Shown here: positions 47,538-56,581 of the stretch, piece by piece
Position numbering within the stretch: position 1 is the first letter of the stretch
Layout: each line of letters begins with the position of its first letter
Origin: Hymenobacter siberiensis
GTDB lineage: Bacteria > Bacteroidota > Bacteroidia > Cytophagales > Hymenobacteraceae
Reading direction: 5' to 3'
NCBI RefSeq assembly: GCF_018967845.1
Contig: NZ_JAHLZZ010000001.1
Coordinates: 3,410,001 to 3,474,000, forward strand
DNA: 64,000 bases
The notes under the pieces: generated by a model
Told to the model about the DNA's origin: nothing
Databases searched by the model: none
Seen by the model: only the letters and a program-made list of their open reading frames with translations
Translations under genes and position numbers: made by a program

Positions 47538-47574
47538 AAAGCCCGGCCGCATGCAGTTGCGACCGGGCTTTTTG
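47538..47574 (+). terminator. terminator after the degenerate gene
   Basis: AAAAGCCCGGC...ACCGGGCTTTTT forms a hairpin with a T run, directly after the stop. Confidence 0.85.
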
Positions 47575-47663
47575 CAATAAAGCTATTCAGAAAGCAACTT
47601 GCTGAACAGCTCTCGATGTAGTTGCCGGCGTTGCGCAGGTAATTCCCGTGTCAGATACTACCG

Positions 47664-49439
47664 CTACCGGCGCAGCAATTTGAGGTGGGCCTGGGTGTGC
47701 CCGCTGGTTAGGTGCAGCATGTAAACGCCGCTGGCCTGCATTTACCGGGAGAAATCGAGCCGCAGGGCCGTGGTCCCGTTGGCGGCCTAAAGGGTGCCAC
47801 TGCTCACTTTTGCCCCGAGCGCCGATACCAGCGTGTAGGAAACCTCGCCCTGCAAAGCCTCCGGCAACAGCAGGCTTACCTGCCCGTCGGAGGGGTTTGG
47901 ATACGCCTTCACCAGCGCCGTAAACTCCGTTCCGACCGCTGCTTTGCGGGCAGCGGTGGCCGGACTGGCAGCCGCAGAAGCCAGGGTGGTACGGGCCACG
48001 CCATCGGTCACGCTGAAGACGATGGAGCGCGGGGTGCCCGCGATGCCGCCGGGCGTGTAGGATGTCGCGGTCAGGGTATAGCCGCCGGCCGTGGGAGTCC
48101 AGGCGAAATAGTTGCCCGCACCATTGTCGCCGAACAGTGCGTATGGAGGCACCATTTCGGTCTGGCTCCAGGTCTGGGCGCCGCAGAGGGCAAATTCGAC
48201 CCGGCCCACCGTAGCAGGATTTGTGTTGGCCCGGATGTTCAGGTTGCGCGTGGGCAGCGTAGACAGGTTGAGCGTGGCCCCGTTCACAAGCGCCTGAATA
48301 TCGAGGCCGGTATTTGCATTGACCAGGGTGTAGGCGATATTGCCTGCCGTAACTGGCTCATTGACTACGGTGAAGGTGATTTCCAACGGGGTACCCGCGC
48401 AGCCGGTGGTGGAGTACGGCTGGGCCAACAAGGACACGTAACGCCCCAGGGTCAGGGTCCGGCCGAAGTAGTCGCCCGCACCGTCGTCGCCGAACAGCGC
48501 GTACGGGGCTACCAGCTCGGTCTGGTTCTGGCTGGTGGGCCCATTAAGGCTAAATACGACACTGCCAACGTTGGCCGGGCTGGTATTGGCCCGGACGTTC
48601 AGGTTCTGCGTGGGCAGGTTGAGCACCATCCGGTCGGTCAAGGGCTGCGGGTCGGTATCGGTATCGGCATTGACTAAGGTGAAGCTGGTGACGACCTGCG
48701 CGGCCGGATTGATGACTATCGACAGCGGAGCGGAGGTGCAGCCGTTCGCCGCCGTCAGCGTGAGGCTGTAGGTGCCCGGCGGCAGGAACGAGAACAGAAA
48801 AGCGTTGCCCCCGGACGGTCTGGGCGCATTCGGCGTGAGCTGGTCCGTGGCGCCCGCCGGCGGATTCAGCACCTGAATATAGCCGGTAGTGGTGGTGCAG
48901 GCAGGTTGCGTTACCCTAACATTGGCCAGCGTGAGCACCGGTGCAGGAGCCGGATTGATGACGATGGTGCGCGGGGCCGAGGTGCAGCCGTTCACCGTCA
49001 GGGTGAGGCGGTAGGTACCGGGCACCAGGTAGGAGAACAGATAGGGGTTGCCCCCGGAAGGCTTGGGCGCGTTCGGCGTAAGTTGGGCCACGCTGTTGAA
49101 CGGCGCATTGAGCACTTGTATATAACCGGTTGAATTGGTGCAGGTAGGTTGCGTCACCTTAACGTTGGCGCTCGAAAGCACCGGGGGCGAAGGGCAATGG
49201 CTGGCACTGACGCCTGTGCCAGCGCCAGCCACCATATCCAAGGGCGCGGCATGACCAAAGCTCACCGTTGAAAAAGAGAAAACGGCGGCCATCACCGCCA
49301 GCACAAGCCATTGCCAACCGGCCGTGGTCTTCAGGCTTTGTGCATGGTTCGCTGGCTCGTGCCGGCAAGGCAATACGACACCGCCCCGAGGCTTATCCGG
49401 GGCACCGGCACATGAGATAATTGATTCATGGTTTTTCAT
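47664..49439 (-). pseudogene. secreted SprB-repeat protein with a broken T9SS sorting domain
   Basis: The intact frame runs from about 49439 to a TAG at 47789-47787, 550 residues. It contains a hydrophobic segment (WLVLAVMAAVFSFSTVSFGHA), two SprB-type repeats (KVTQPTCTNSTGYIQVLN and RVTQPACTTTTGYIQVLN), two further beta-modules with PYALFGDDGAG / PYALFGDNGAG, and the start of a C-terminal sorting domain (YPNPSDGQVSLLL). The domain goes on past the TAG, and past a second in-frame TAA (47744-47742), as QASGVYMLHLTSGHTQAHLK to a final TAG at 47666. Without its end the protein should not be exported by T9SS. About 45 residues precede the signal-like segment, so the start is uncertain. Confidence 0.8.
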
Positions 49440-49451
49440 GGCAGCTGACAA

Positions 49452-50343
49452 AAAATAGTGGATGAATAGAGCAAGTGCCCGGCAGCCGTTGCGGTGCCGG
49501 TAGCCACAACACCATTCTAAAATGCGGAGTCAGGGGGGTGCGCCCTTGCCTGGGCGCAATACACGGCCAGGCTGGCGGCGGGGCCGCCAGGCGCAAGCGC
49601 GTGGGGCGCTACCAGGGCAGCACCAGCTGGAATGGGGATTGGTTACCAACTACTGTTACGCCAGTAACTTTTGAACCAGAAGTTTCTACTGGTTTAAGCG
49701 GGTTGCTGGTTGGTTTTCGGCCGGCAACCCGGCTCAATCGCGTTAAACCAGCAACGAGCAACCAGAAACAGAAACCCCAGTTACCAAGCAGAGCCGGGAG
49801 AGCGGCTTTCAATCCTTAAGGGGCTGCGTGCGGGGGTGCAACGCTGGCTCAGCATCCCCGCTGGCGGGCGCTACGCGGCGGTGTTTTCGGGATGCAGCAA
49901 GCAATAAGCTACCGCTTTGGGGGCCGGGAGGTTCCGGCCTCATCAGGGAATGAAAAATATGCTATTCGTCCCTGATGATGGATTCAATTCGGGAAAACGT
50001 GTAGTTAAGGTGGCATAAGAATGCTATTTTCAGGTGGAAAAAATCCTCCTAATGCTCAGCTTTCCTCCAACAGGCCACTGCAGGCCTGTTAGGGCGCTAT
50101 CCAGCAGTAATTTAAATATATTATATTTTATATATTAATAATACCGCCGCGCTTCTGCCACTAAAAAAATGTCCCGTATTGCTCCACATAGCTAACCTCC
50201 GCGTTTTTGAATGCGGCCGGAAGCGGCCGGCATACTGCTTCCGGCTGGCGCACTACGCCTGGAACCAGGGGTGCAGCCGGATTTGGCCAAACCGGCTCAC
50301 GAATTCCCCGGGGAAGCAACCGGCGCGCAGCGCAGCGGGGAAC
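49452..50343. other. long spacer without a convincing gene
   Basis: About 890 bases. Short frames exist but have no recognisable features or codon pattern. Around 49670-49790 words such as GAACCAGAAG, GGTTGCTGGTTGG and CAGCAACGAGCAACCAG are loosely repeated in both orientations. The stretch 50110-50150 is nearly pure A and T, in strong contrast with the genome. Confidence 0.4.
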
Positions 50344-50805
50344 CTACAGCCCCACTGCAACCGAAAACGCCGGAATCTCCTCCAGCCGCTCATTGGTTCG
50401 CGTCGCGAAATCGACCCGCCAGCAGTAGTGCACCAGGCCGTTGGTGAGCAGCAGCAGCGGCGCACCGATGGTTTGGTTGTAGGTGGTAGCTTGGCGGGCC
50501 ACGGCCGCGTCGATGGCCACGGAGGGCGCTTTGCACTCCACCAGCAGCAGCGGCTGGCCGGTGGGGCCGAGGGCCAGCAGGTCGGTGCGCTTCCGGCGCT
50601 GGTTATAGCGCAGGCCGCGCTCCAGGGCCAGCAGGCCGCGCGGGTAGCCCAGGTGGCTTATCAAATAATGAACAACGTGCTGACGCACCCACTCTTCGGG
50701 GGTGAGCACGACGTGCTTACGCCGCAGCCCATCCCAGATGAGCGGCTGATTTGTGGCCGATTGCGTAAGTTTGGCTTCGAAAGGCGGCAGGTCCAAGGCT
50801 TGCAT
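50344..50805 (-). CDS. HsdR N-terminal-like nuclease-fold protein
   Basis: From the ATG at 50805 (MQALDLPPFEAKL) the product has 153 residues; the 21 residues upstream are translated repeat words. The region WVRQHVVHYLISHLGYPRGLLALERG and the PD-(D/E)XK core RTDLLALGPTGQPLLLVECKAP (in parts, Asp and Glu-x-Lys) match the type I restriction HSDR_N_2 domain. No methylase or specificity subunit is near, and stand-alone versions are common in Bacteroidota, so it need not be a restriction enzyme. The function is unknown. Confidence 0.82.
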   Translation of the reverse strand: MQALDLPPFEAKLTQSATNQPLIWDGLRRKHVVLTPEEWVRQHVVHYLISHLGYPRGLLALERGLRYNQRRKRTDLLALGPTGQPLLLVECKAPSVAIDAAVARQATTYNQTIGAPLLLLTNGLVHYCWRVDFATRTNERLEEIPAFSVAVGL

Positions 50806-50821
50806 CACCTCCAAAAATAGT

Positions 50822-50968
50822 ACTTGGTGCTTTGTGCCTGGTGCTTGGTGTTCTTCGCCTCGTGCCAATGGGTTTCAAAAGCCGGGATTCTCACCAGCCA
50901 AGCACCGGCGGACGGAGGTCTACTGTACAAAACAGCCAAGCACTAAGCACCAATAACCAAGCACTTGC
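50822..50968. repeat. inverted pair of GCACCAAG-type heptad repeats
   Basis: TACTTGGTGCTTTGTGCCTGG and following words at 50820-50853 are mirrored by AAGCACTAAGCACCAATAACC words at 50936-50968, between two divergent genes. Confidence 0.6.
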
Positions 50969-50970
50969 TT

Positions 50971-51741
50971 ATGAAGACCAAAGAAGAGATTGTAAATAAC
51001 TGGTTGCCACGCTACACGGGCGTAGCCCTCGATGATTTTGGGCAGTACATTCTGCTGACCAATTTCAGCAACTACGTGTACATGTTTGCCGAGCAGTTCG
51101 ACGTGAAGGTGAACGGGTTGGACAAGCCCATGCAGTCAGCCACGGCCAACGGCATCACCATCATCAACTTCGGCATGGGCTCGCCCATGGCGGCCACGGT
51201 TATGGATTTGCTGTCGGCCATCAAGCCCAAGGCAGCCCTGTTTCTGGGCAAGTGCGGCGGCCTGAAAAAGACCAAGCTCGGCGATTTGGTGCTGCCCATC
51301 GCGGCCATTCGCGGCGAAGGAACTTCGGATGATTACCTGCCCAAGGAAATTCCGGCCCTGCCCTCGTTCCGCCTGCAGCGCGCCGTGTCGTCGATGATTA
51401 AGAAGCACGAGATGGACTACTACACCGGCACGGTATATACCACCAACCGCCGCGTGTGGGAGCACGATACCGAGTTCAAGGACTACCTGCGCCGCGTGCG
51501 CGCCCTGGCCGTGGACATGGAAACGGCCACCATTTTCGTGTGCGGCTTCATGAACGACATCCCGCACGGCGCCCTGCTGCTGGTGAGCGACAACCCGATG
51601 ACGCCCGAGGGCGTGAAAACCTCGGAGTCGGATTCGAAAGTGACCACCGATTTCGTGAAGCGCCACCTGCAAATCGGCATCGAGTCGCTGCAGGAGCTGC
51701 AGTTTTCGGGCGAGTCGGTGAAGCACATGCGCTTCGACTAA
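50971..51741 (+). CDS. amn: AMP nucleosidase
   Basis: From the ATG at 50971 (MKTKEEIVNNWLPRYTG) the product has 256 residues and matches the short AMP nucleosidases of Bacteroidota: a nucleoside-phosphorylase fold with INFGMGSPMAATVMDLLSA, LFLGKCGGLKKTKLGDLVLP, AIRGEGTSDDYLP, the catalytic region DMETATIFVCGF and LLLVSDNPMTPEGVKTSESD (longer stretches seen in parts). It splits AMP into adenine and ribose 5-phosphate. The enteric enzyme is much longer; this form lacks its N-terminal regulatory domain. The gene stands alone. Confidence 0.9.
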   Translation: MKTKEEIVNNWLPRYTGVALDDFGQYILLTNFSNYVYMFAEQFDVKVNGLDKPMQSATANGITIINFGMGSPMAATVMDLLSAIKPKAALFLGKCGGLKKTKLGDLVLPIAAIRGEGTSDDYLPKEIPALPSFRLQRAVSSMIKKHEMDYYTGTVYTTNRRVWEHDTEFKDYLRRVRALAVDMETATIFVCGFMNDIPHGALLLVSDNPMTPEGVKTSESDSKVTTDFVKRHLQIGIESLQELQFSGESVKHMRFD

Positions 51742-51787
51742 GGACCGCAGATTTTAACGGATTTGACGGATTTCGCAGATTCAAACT
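51741..51787. repeat. GGATTT-type heptad repeat
   Basis: Words GCAGATTTTAACGGATTTG and ACGGATTTCGCAGATT follow the amn stop; same word family as at 26988, 27220 and 43127. Confidence 0.55.
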
Positions 51788-51798
51788 GACCCTTTCGT

Positions 51799-52272
51799 AT
51801 GTGGAGCTTTACTGATTTTCGGATGCGGGGCGGGGCAATTTTTATGCTGGCGCTCGGCCTTGTGGGCTGCGACCGGACGAAGCACGAGGCCACAGAAACA
51901 TTGCGCAAACCCAGCCCATCGGCCAGCCCATCGGCCACGGCGCTGGCCGATGGGCTGGCCACCGGTGCCCGGCGCGAAACGGCCCAAACCAACCTCAGCC
52001 CGGCCTTACGGGCGCGGGGCCTGCGGCTGGGCAAGTCGTTTGTGGCGGGCGACGATAGCGTGCGCGCCGGCCGGCCGCAGCTGTCGCTCTACGTCATTTT
52101 CGAGCGGGCCTTCCGTGATACCGTGCGGGTGCGCCTGCTGGATAACAATGGCATGGAATACGGCCGCAGCCGCGTGCTCCTGCAGGGCAAGGCCCATGAG
52201 GCCCAGCCATTCCCGGTTCGCTTCAACCCGCACCTCCATTTTGAGCTGGGCACGCAGGTGGTGGTGGAATAA
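51799..52272 (+). CDS. small lipoprotein of unknown function with a palindrome in its linker
   Basis: The 157-residue product has a lipobox (LALGLVGCDRT, Cys near 24), a Ser/Ala/Pro linker and a beta-rich domain (LYVIFERAFRDTVRVRLLDNNGMEYG, in parts; end FELGTQVVVE). The linker codons 41-54 are made of a 17-base-arm hairpin (51921-51937 and 51944-51960, GGCCAGCCCATCGGCCA) with a further partial copy just upstream. No family is recognised. It follows amn after a heptad repeat. Confidence 0.65.
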   Translation: MWSFTDFRMRGGAIFMLALGLVGCDRTKHEATETLRKPSPSASPSATALADGLATGARRETAQTNLSPALRARGLRLGKSFVAGDDSVRAGRPQLSLYVIFERAFRDTVRVRLLDNNGMEYGRSRVLLQGKAHEAQPFPVRFNPHLHFELGTQVVVE

Positions 52273-52294
52273 TCCTGAAAGTCCACAACAAAAA

Positions 52295-52535
52295 GAACGT
52301 CATGTTGAGCGCTGCCGAAGCCGCTCGCATGTAGTAGTAACTGATGTTACGCAGCAAGCCTCGCGCCTCACGTTCGCCTCACCCCCTAGCCCCCTCTCCG
52401 AAAAGGAGAGGGGGCTAGGGGGTGAGGCGAACAGTAGAACGACCCGGCTGCGTAACATCAGGCAGTAATTCAATCGCCCAAACGAATTGACTACTATTGC
52501 ACGCGAGATGCTTCGACAAGCTCAGCATGACGTTT
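52295..52535. repeat. three palindromes nested in one another
   Basis: Outer: a type-A palindrome with arms 52295-52331 (GAACGTCATGTTGAGC...) and about 52499-52535. Middle: an insert bounded by perfect 14-base repeats TGATGTTACGCAGC (52342-52355) and its complement (52447-52460). Inner: 27-base perfect arms 52373-52399 and 52405-52431 (TTCGCCTCACCCCC...CTCTCC) around GAAAA. Confidence 0.9.
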
Positions 52536-52560
52536 TCTTTTCATCCCACTTCACTCATTA

Positions 52561-54228
52561 ATGTCTCGTTCCAACCATTCTTCGCTCCGCCATTTCTTCG
52601 CCCCCCTGCTGCTGCTCGCGCTGCTCAGCGGCTGCCAGTCGCCCCGCGAAGCCGTTGATTTGCTGGTCACCAACGCCACAGTTTACACCGTCGATTCGAC
52701 CTTCGCCAAAGCCGAAGCCTTTGCGGTGAAGAATGGCAAATTCGTGGCCGTGGGTTCGGCGGCCGAGCTCAAGGCGAAGTACCAGGCGGCGCAAGAAGTA
52801 GACGCGGGCGGCAAGTTCATCTACCCCGGCTTTTACGACGCGCACTGCCACTTCTACCGCTACGCGCTGGCCCTGCCGAGCGCCGATTTGGTGGGCACCA
52901 ACTCGTGGAAAGCGGTGATTGAGAAGCTGCAGGAGAACCGGAAGAAATACCCGCAGGCCGCCTGGCTCACGGGCCGCGGCTGGGACCAGAACGACTGGCC
53001 GAGCAAGCAGTTCCCCACCAAAGACACGCTTGACCGGCTGTTTCCCGACGTGCCCGTGCTCATCACCCGTGTAGACGGCCACGCCGCCCTCGTGAACCAG
53101 AAGGCCCTGGATTTGGCCGGCGTCACGGCCCGCACGCCCATCAGCGGCGGCACCATTACGCGCGACGCGCAGGGCCGCCTCACCGGCCTGCTCGTGGACA
53201 ATGCCACGCGCCTGGTGAGCAGTAAAATCGCCGACCCGGCCCCGGCCGAAGCCGCTCAGCTGCTGCTGCAGGCCCAGCAAAACTGCCTGGCCGTGGGCCT
53301 CACCAGCCTCGCCGATGCCGGCCTCGACAAAGCGGACATCGACCAGATGGCCGCCCTCCAGCAGCAAAAGAAGCTGAAGCTGCGCCTCTACGCCATGCTG
53401 GCCCCCACGCCCGAAAACCGGGCCTACTACCTTAAAAACGGCCCGGTTTTCACCGACCAGCTCACCATCAATTCCTTCAAGGTGTATGCCGATGGCGCGC
53501 TGGGCTCGCGTGGGGCCTGCCTGGTGAAGCCGTATGCCGACAAGCCCAAGGAAACCGGCTTCCTGCTTTCTACCGAAAAGCAGTTCCGCGACCTGGCCAA
53601 AGAATTGGCGGCGTCGAAATTTCAGATGAACACCCACGCCATCGGCGACTCGGCCAACCGCATCATCCTCAACATCTACGGCGAGGCGCTGAAGGGGCAA
53701 AAGGACCGCCGCTGGCGCATTGAACACGCCCAGGTCATCACGCCGGCCGACATGCCCAAGTTCGGGCAGTTCGGCATCGTGCCCTCGGTGCAGCCCACCC
53801 ACGCCACGTCCGATATGTACTGGGCCGGCGAGCGCCTCGGAGCCGAGCGCCTGAAAACGGCCTACGCCTACGCCGAATTGCTGAAGCAGTACGGCCAGCT
53901 GGCCCTGGGCTCCGATTTCCCGGTGGAGGACATCAACCCGCTGTTTGGCTTTCACTCGGCCGTGGCCCGGCAGGATGCCAAGAACTTCCCCAAAGACGGC
54001 TTCCAGATGGAAAACGCCATTTCGCGCGAGCAGGCGTTGCGCGGCATGACCACCTGGGCCGCCCACGCCGGCTTCGAGGAGAAGCGCAAAGGGCAAATCA
54101 AGCCCGGCATGCTGGCCGATTTTGTGGTGCTGGATACAGACTTGCTGACCGCGCCCAAGGAGCAGCTGCGCGGTGCCGCCGTGCTGCAAACCTGGATTGG
54201 CGGGCAACTGGTTTTTGACCGCAAATAG
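52561..54228 (+). CDS. amidohydrolase lipoprotein, YtcJ/family 3 type
   Basis: The 555-residue product has a lipoprotein signal (LLALLSGCQSPREA, Cys near 25) and a full metal-dependent amidohydrolase: beta-sandwich start DLLVTNATVYTVD, metal site DAHCHFY, GRGWDQNDWP, THAIGDSANR, RIEHAQVI and the late LALGSDFPVEDINPL. YtcJ-like members hydrolyse amides or N-substituted formamides; most are uncharacterised. As a lipoprotein it works outside the cytoplasm. The gene is preceded by the nested palindromes and ends in a perfect 33-base-arm palindrome. Confidence 0.92.
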   Translation: MSRSNHSSLRHFFAPLLLLALLSGCQSPREAVDLLVTNATVYTVDSTFAKAEAFAVKNGKFVAVGSAAELKAKYQAAQEVDAGGKFIYPGFYDAHCHFYRYALALPSADLVGTNSWKAVIEKLQENRKKYPQAAWLTGRGWDQNDWPSKQFPTKDTLDRLFPDVPVLITRVDGHAALVNQKALDLAGVTARTPISGGTITRDAQGRLTGLLVDNATRLVSSKIADPAPAEAAQLLLQAQQNCLAVGLTSLADAGLDKADIDQMAALQQQKKLKLRLYAMLAPTPENRAYYLKNGPVFTDQLTINSFKVYADGALGSRGACLVKPYADKPKETGFLLSTEKQFRDLAKELAASKFQMNTHAIGDSANRIILNIYGEALKGQKDRRWRIEHAQVITPADMPKFGQFGIVPSVQPTHATSDMYWAGERLGAERLKTAYAYAELLKQYGQLALGSDFPVEDINPLFGFHSAVARQDAKNFPKDGFQMENAISREQALRGMTTWAAHAGFEEKRKGQIKPGMLADFVVLDTDLLTAPKEQLRGAAVLQTWIGGQLVFDRK

Positions 54229-54294
54229 CCAGCTTCTAAGCCAGAAAGGCCTGCTGAACAATGTTCAGCAGGCCTTTCTGGCTTAGAAGCTGGC
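54228..54294. terminator. perfect palindromic terminator between converging genes
   Basis: Perfect 33-base arms starting GCCAGCTTCTAAGCC around a single central A at 54261. It overlaps the stop codon of the amidohydrolase and ends 5 bases before the DinB gene stop. No strong T run. Confidence 0.75.
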
Positions 54295-54299
54295 CACTT

Positions 54300-54824
54300 C
54301 TACCGCTGCGGGGCCTCGTCGGCCGAGCCGCCGTAGATGGCGGGCACCGGAATGTCGAGCAGGCGCAGGTACACGCTCATCTGGCCGCGGTGGTGGATGA
54401 GGTGGTTGAGCACGAGCACGCGGGCCACCGCGGTGCGGGGCATGGCCATGAGGGTTTGTTCGCCGCGGCGCATGGTCCACATGGCGCTGAAAGTGGCATC
54501 GTCCACGTCGGCCAGGGCTTTGTGGATGTTCTCGGCGTTCACGTCGAAGCGCCGGAGCACCTCGTCGGTGGTGGTGGGCGACTCGGGCATTTGCATGGTG
54601 GCCATGTCCGTGGCATCGGCGCTGAGGGACATTTGCAGGAAGCCAATGAGGTTGGCCATGTGCGAGGCCAGCGTCCCGAGCTTCATGCTCTTGGCGTGCG
54701 GCTGCCAGCCAAACTGCTCGGTGGGCACCCGCTCCAGCAGGCGGCGGGTGATGGCCAGCTCGCGCTTCAGCTCCTGGCTGAGGAGGGCTTGCACGGAAGG
54801 ATTGGCGGTGGTGGGGTCGCTCAT
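54300..54824 (-). CDS. DinB-family protein
   Basis: The 174-residue protein is a four-helix bundle of the DinB/YfiT type. The three metal-binding His are in LGTLASHMANL (residue about 55) and LNHLIHHRGQM (about 141-145). DinB proteins bind metal and some are thiol transferases for bacillithiol; the role here is unknown. It may form a unit with the upstream MFS gene, 83 bases away. Confidence 0.87.
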   Translation of the reverse strand: MSDPTTANPSVQALLSQELKRELAITRRLLERVPTEQFGWQPHAKSMKLGTLASHMANLIGFLQMSLSADATDMATMQMPESPTTTDEVLRRFDVNAENIHKALADVDDATFSAMWTMRRGEQTLMAMPRTAVARVLVLNHLIHHRGQMSVYLRLLDIPVPAIYGGSADEAPQR

Positions 54825-54907
54825 AAAGAAAGATGGGGAGATGGAAGGTGAACGGATGAGGGCGCGGCCCTCGCGTAGGGTCAGGACGCTCCAGCGGCGG
54901 AAATACT

Positions 54908-56353
54908 TTACCGGGACATGGGCGCGCCCATTTCGGCCCCGGCCGAGGCGGGCGGCGGCGGCGGCAGCGATATCGGCCCCAGGGATTCTTCGCGCAACTT
55001 CTTGCCGCGCAACGTCAGCAGAAAGCCCAGGCCGAAAATGAAGAACACAATCAGCGAAAGAATGCTGTTGCGCATCGAGCCCGTGATTTGCGCAATCAGG
55101 CCGAAGGAGAGGGTGCCGATAACGATGCCGAGCTTCTCAACCACGTCGAAAAAGCTGAAATAGGCGGCCGAATTCGGGGTGTTTTCGGGTATAATCTTGG
55201 AATAGGTGCTGCGCGACAGGCTTTGCACGGCCCCCATGGTGAGGCCAATGACGGAGGCCAGCGCGTAGAAGCTCCAGCCGGCCTGCACGAAATAGCCGGC
55301 CACGCAAATCAGCATCCAGATAAACACCGCGATGCTCAACGCCCGCGTGTTGCCGATGCGGTCCGAGATTTTAGCAAACATCCAGGCGCCGAGAATGCCC
55401 ACAATCTGGAGCAGCAGAATGGTGACGATGAGCGAGGTGCTATCGAGCTTCAGCACCTTGTCGCCGAAGATGGTGGCCACGTACATCACTGTTTGCACGC
55501 CCATGTTGTAGGTGAAGTAGGCCAGCAGGAAGCGCTTGAGGTTGGGCTGCTGCTTGAGCTGGTCCCACACCTTGCCCAGCTCGCGGAAGCCGTTGAGCAG
55601 CCAGCCGTCCTGGCTGACGGGGGCATCGGCGGGGCGGCCGGCATCGGCCGGCAGGGTGAAGAACGGGATTTGGGCAAAGCCCACCCACCAGATGCCCGTG
55701 AGCAGGAAACTGAGCCGCGTGGCCTTGCCGGTGCTCATGCCAAACAGGGCCACGCCCTCGGGGCCGCCCGCGATGTGCGGGCCCATGATGATGCCCAGGC
55801 AGATAACCAGCAGCAGCACCGAGCCGATGTAGCCCATGGAAAAGCCCCGCGCCGAGAGCGAGTCAAAATTCGCCTCGGAGCTAATTTCGGGCAGGTAGGA
55901 ATTGTAGAACACGATGCTGCCGCTGAAGCCTACCGTGGCCGCAATAAAAATGAAGGTGCTCAGCGTGAGGTTGTCTTCGGTGAAGAAGTACAGCGCCGCG
56001 CAGCTAATGGCCCCGATGTAGCAGAAAATTTGCAGGAATAGCTTCTTACGCCCCGAGTAGTCGGCCAGCGACGTGAGAAACGGGCTGACCAAGGCAATGA
56101 GCAGGAAGGCGAACGAAATGGCATAAGTGAGCAGCGAAGAGCCCGGCACCTTAAACCCCAGGAAATCGACCACGTCGGTGGGGTTAATAGCCTTGGTGAT
56201 GCTGCCCCAGTAAATCGGGAAAATTGAGCTGGTAATCACCAGCGGATACACCGAGTTGGCCCAGTCGTAGAAGGTCCAGCCGGTGGTGATGCGCTTGTTG
56301 TCTTTTTCGACCGCGCCAGCGGCGGCAGCGGGAAGCGTCGGAGTTGGGGTCAT
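54908..56353 (-). CDS. UMF1-type MFS transporter (Atg22-like)
   Basis: The 481-residue protein has about 12 hydrophobic segments and the UMF1 signature WTFYDWANSVYPLVITSSIFP (in parts) near residue 26. Further marks are SPFLTSLADYSGRKK, the central cytoplasmic loop near 235-265, and SLSRSTYSKIIPENTPNSAAYFSFFDV (in parts), all typical of the family related to vacuolar effluxer Atg22. It probably exports small molecules such as amino acids; the substrate is unknown. The C-terminus is Pro-rich. Confidence 0.9.
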   Translation of the reverse strand: MTPTPTLPAAAAGAVEKDNKRITTGWTFYDWANSVYPLVITSSIFPIYWGSITKAINPTDVVDFLGFKVPGSSLLTYAISFAFLLIALVSPFLTSLADYSGRKKLFLQIFCYIGAISCAALYFFTEDNLTLSTFIFIAATVGFSGSIVFYNSYLPEISSEANFDSLSARGFSMGYIGSVLLLVICLGIIMGPHIAGGPEGVALFGMSTGKATRLSFLLTGIWWVGFAQIPFFTLPADAGRPADAPVSQDGWLLNGFRELGKVWDQLKQQPNLKRFLLAYFTYNMGVQTVMYVATIFGDKVLKLDSTSLIVTILLLQIVGILGAWMFAKISDRIGNTRALSIAVFIWMLICVAGYFVQAGWSFYALASVIGLTMGAVQSLSRSTYSKIIPENTPNSAAYFSFFDVVEKLGIVIGTLSFGLIAQITGSMRNSILSLIVFFIFGLGFLLTLRGKKLREESLGPISLPPPPPASAGAEMGAPMSR

Positions 56354-56581
56354 AAGTGAGCGCCGGGAAGGTGAGGGATTGCGCCGGGGAAGGTAACGGG
56401 TTTTTACGGCTCAGGTTGGGCCGGGCGGCAATGCCGGCGGCCGGCGGGGCACTGCCAGCCACCGGCAGGCCGGACTTACCCCCTGCCCGGAAGGGGCATT
56501 TTGGTGAACGGTGATAAATATTCACTTTTTATTATATTTTCATAGCCCTGGCAACTCCGCTCCCGCTCAACTCCTCTGGCT

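Noticed and set aside
49475..49819. 114-codon frame in the long spacer
   Set aside because: Arg/Gly-rich with no motif and no consistent codon use; it overlaps loosely repeated DNA.
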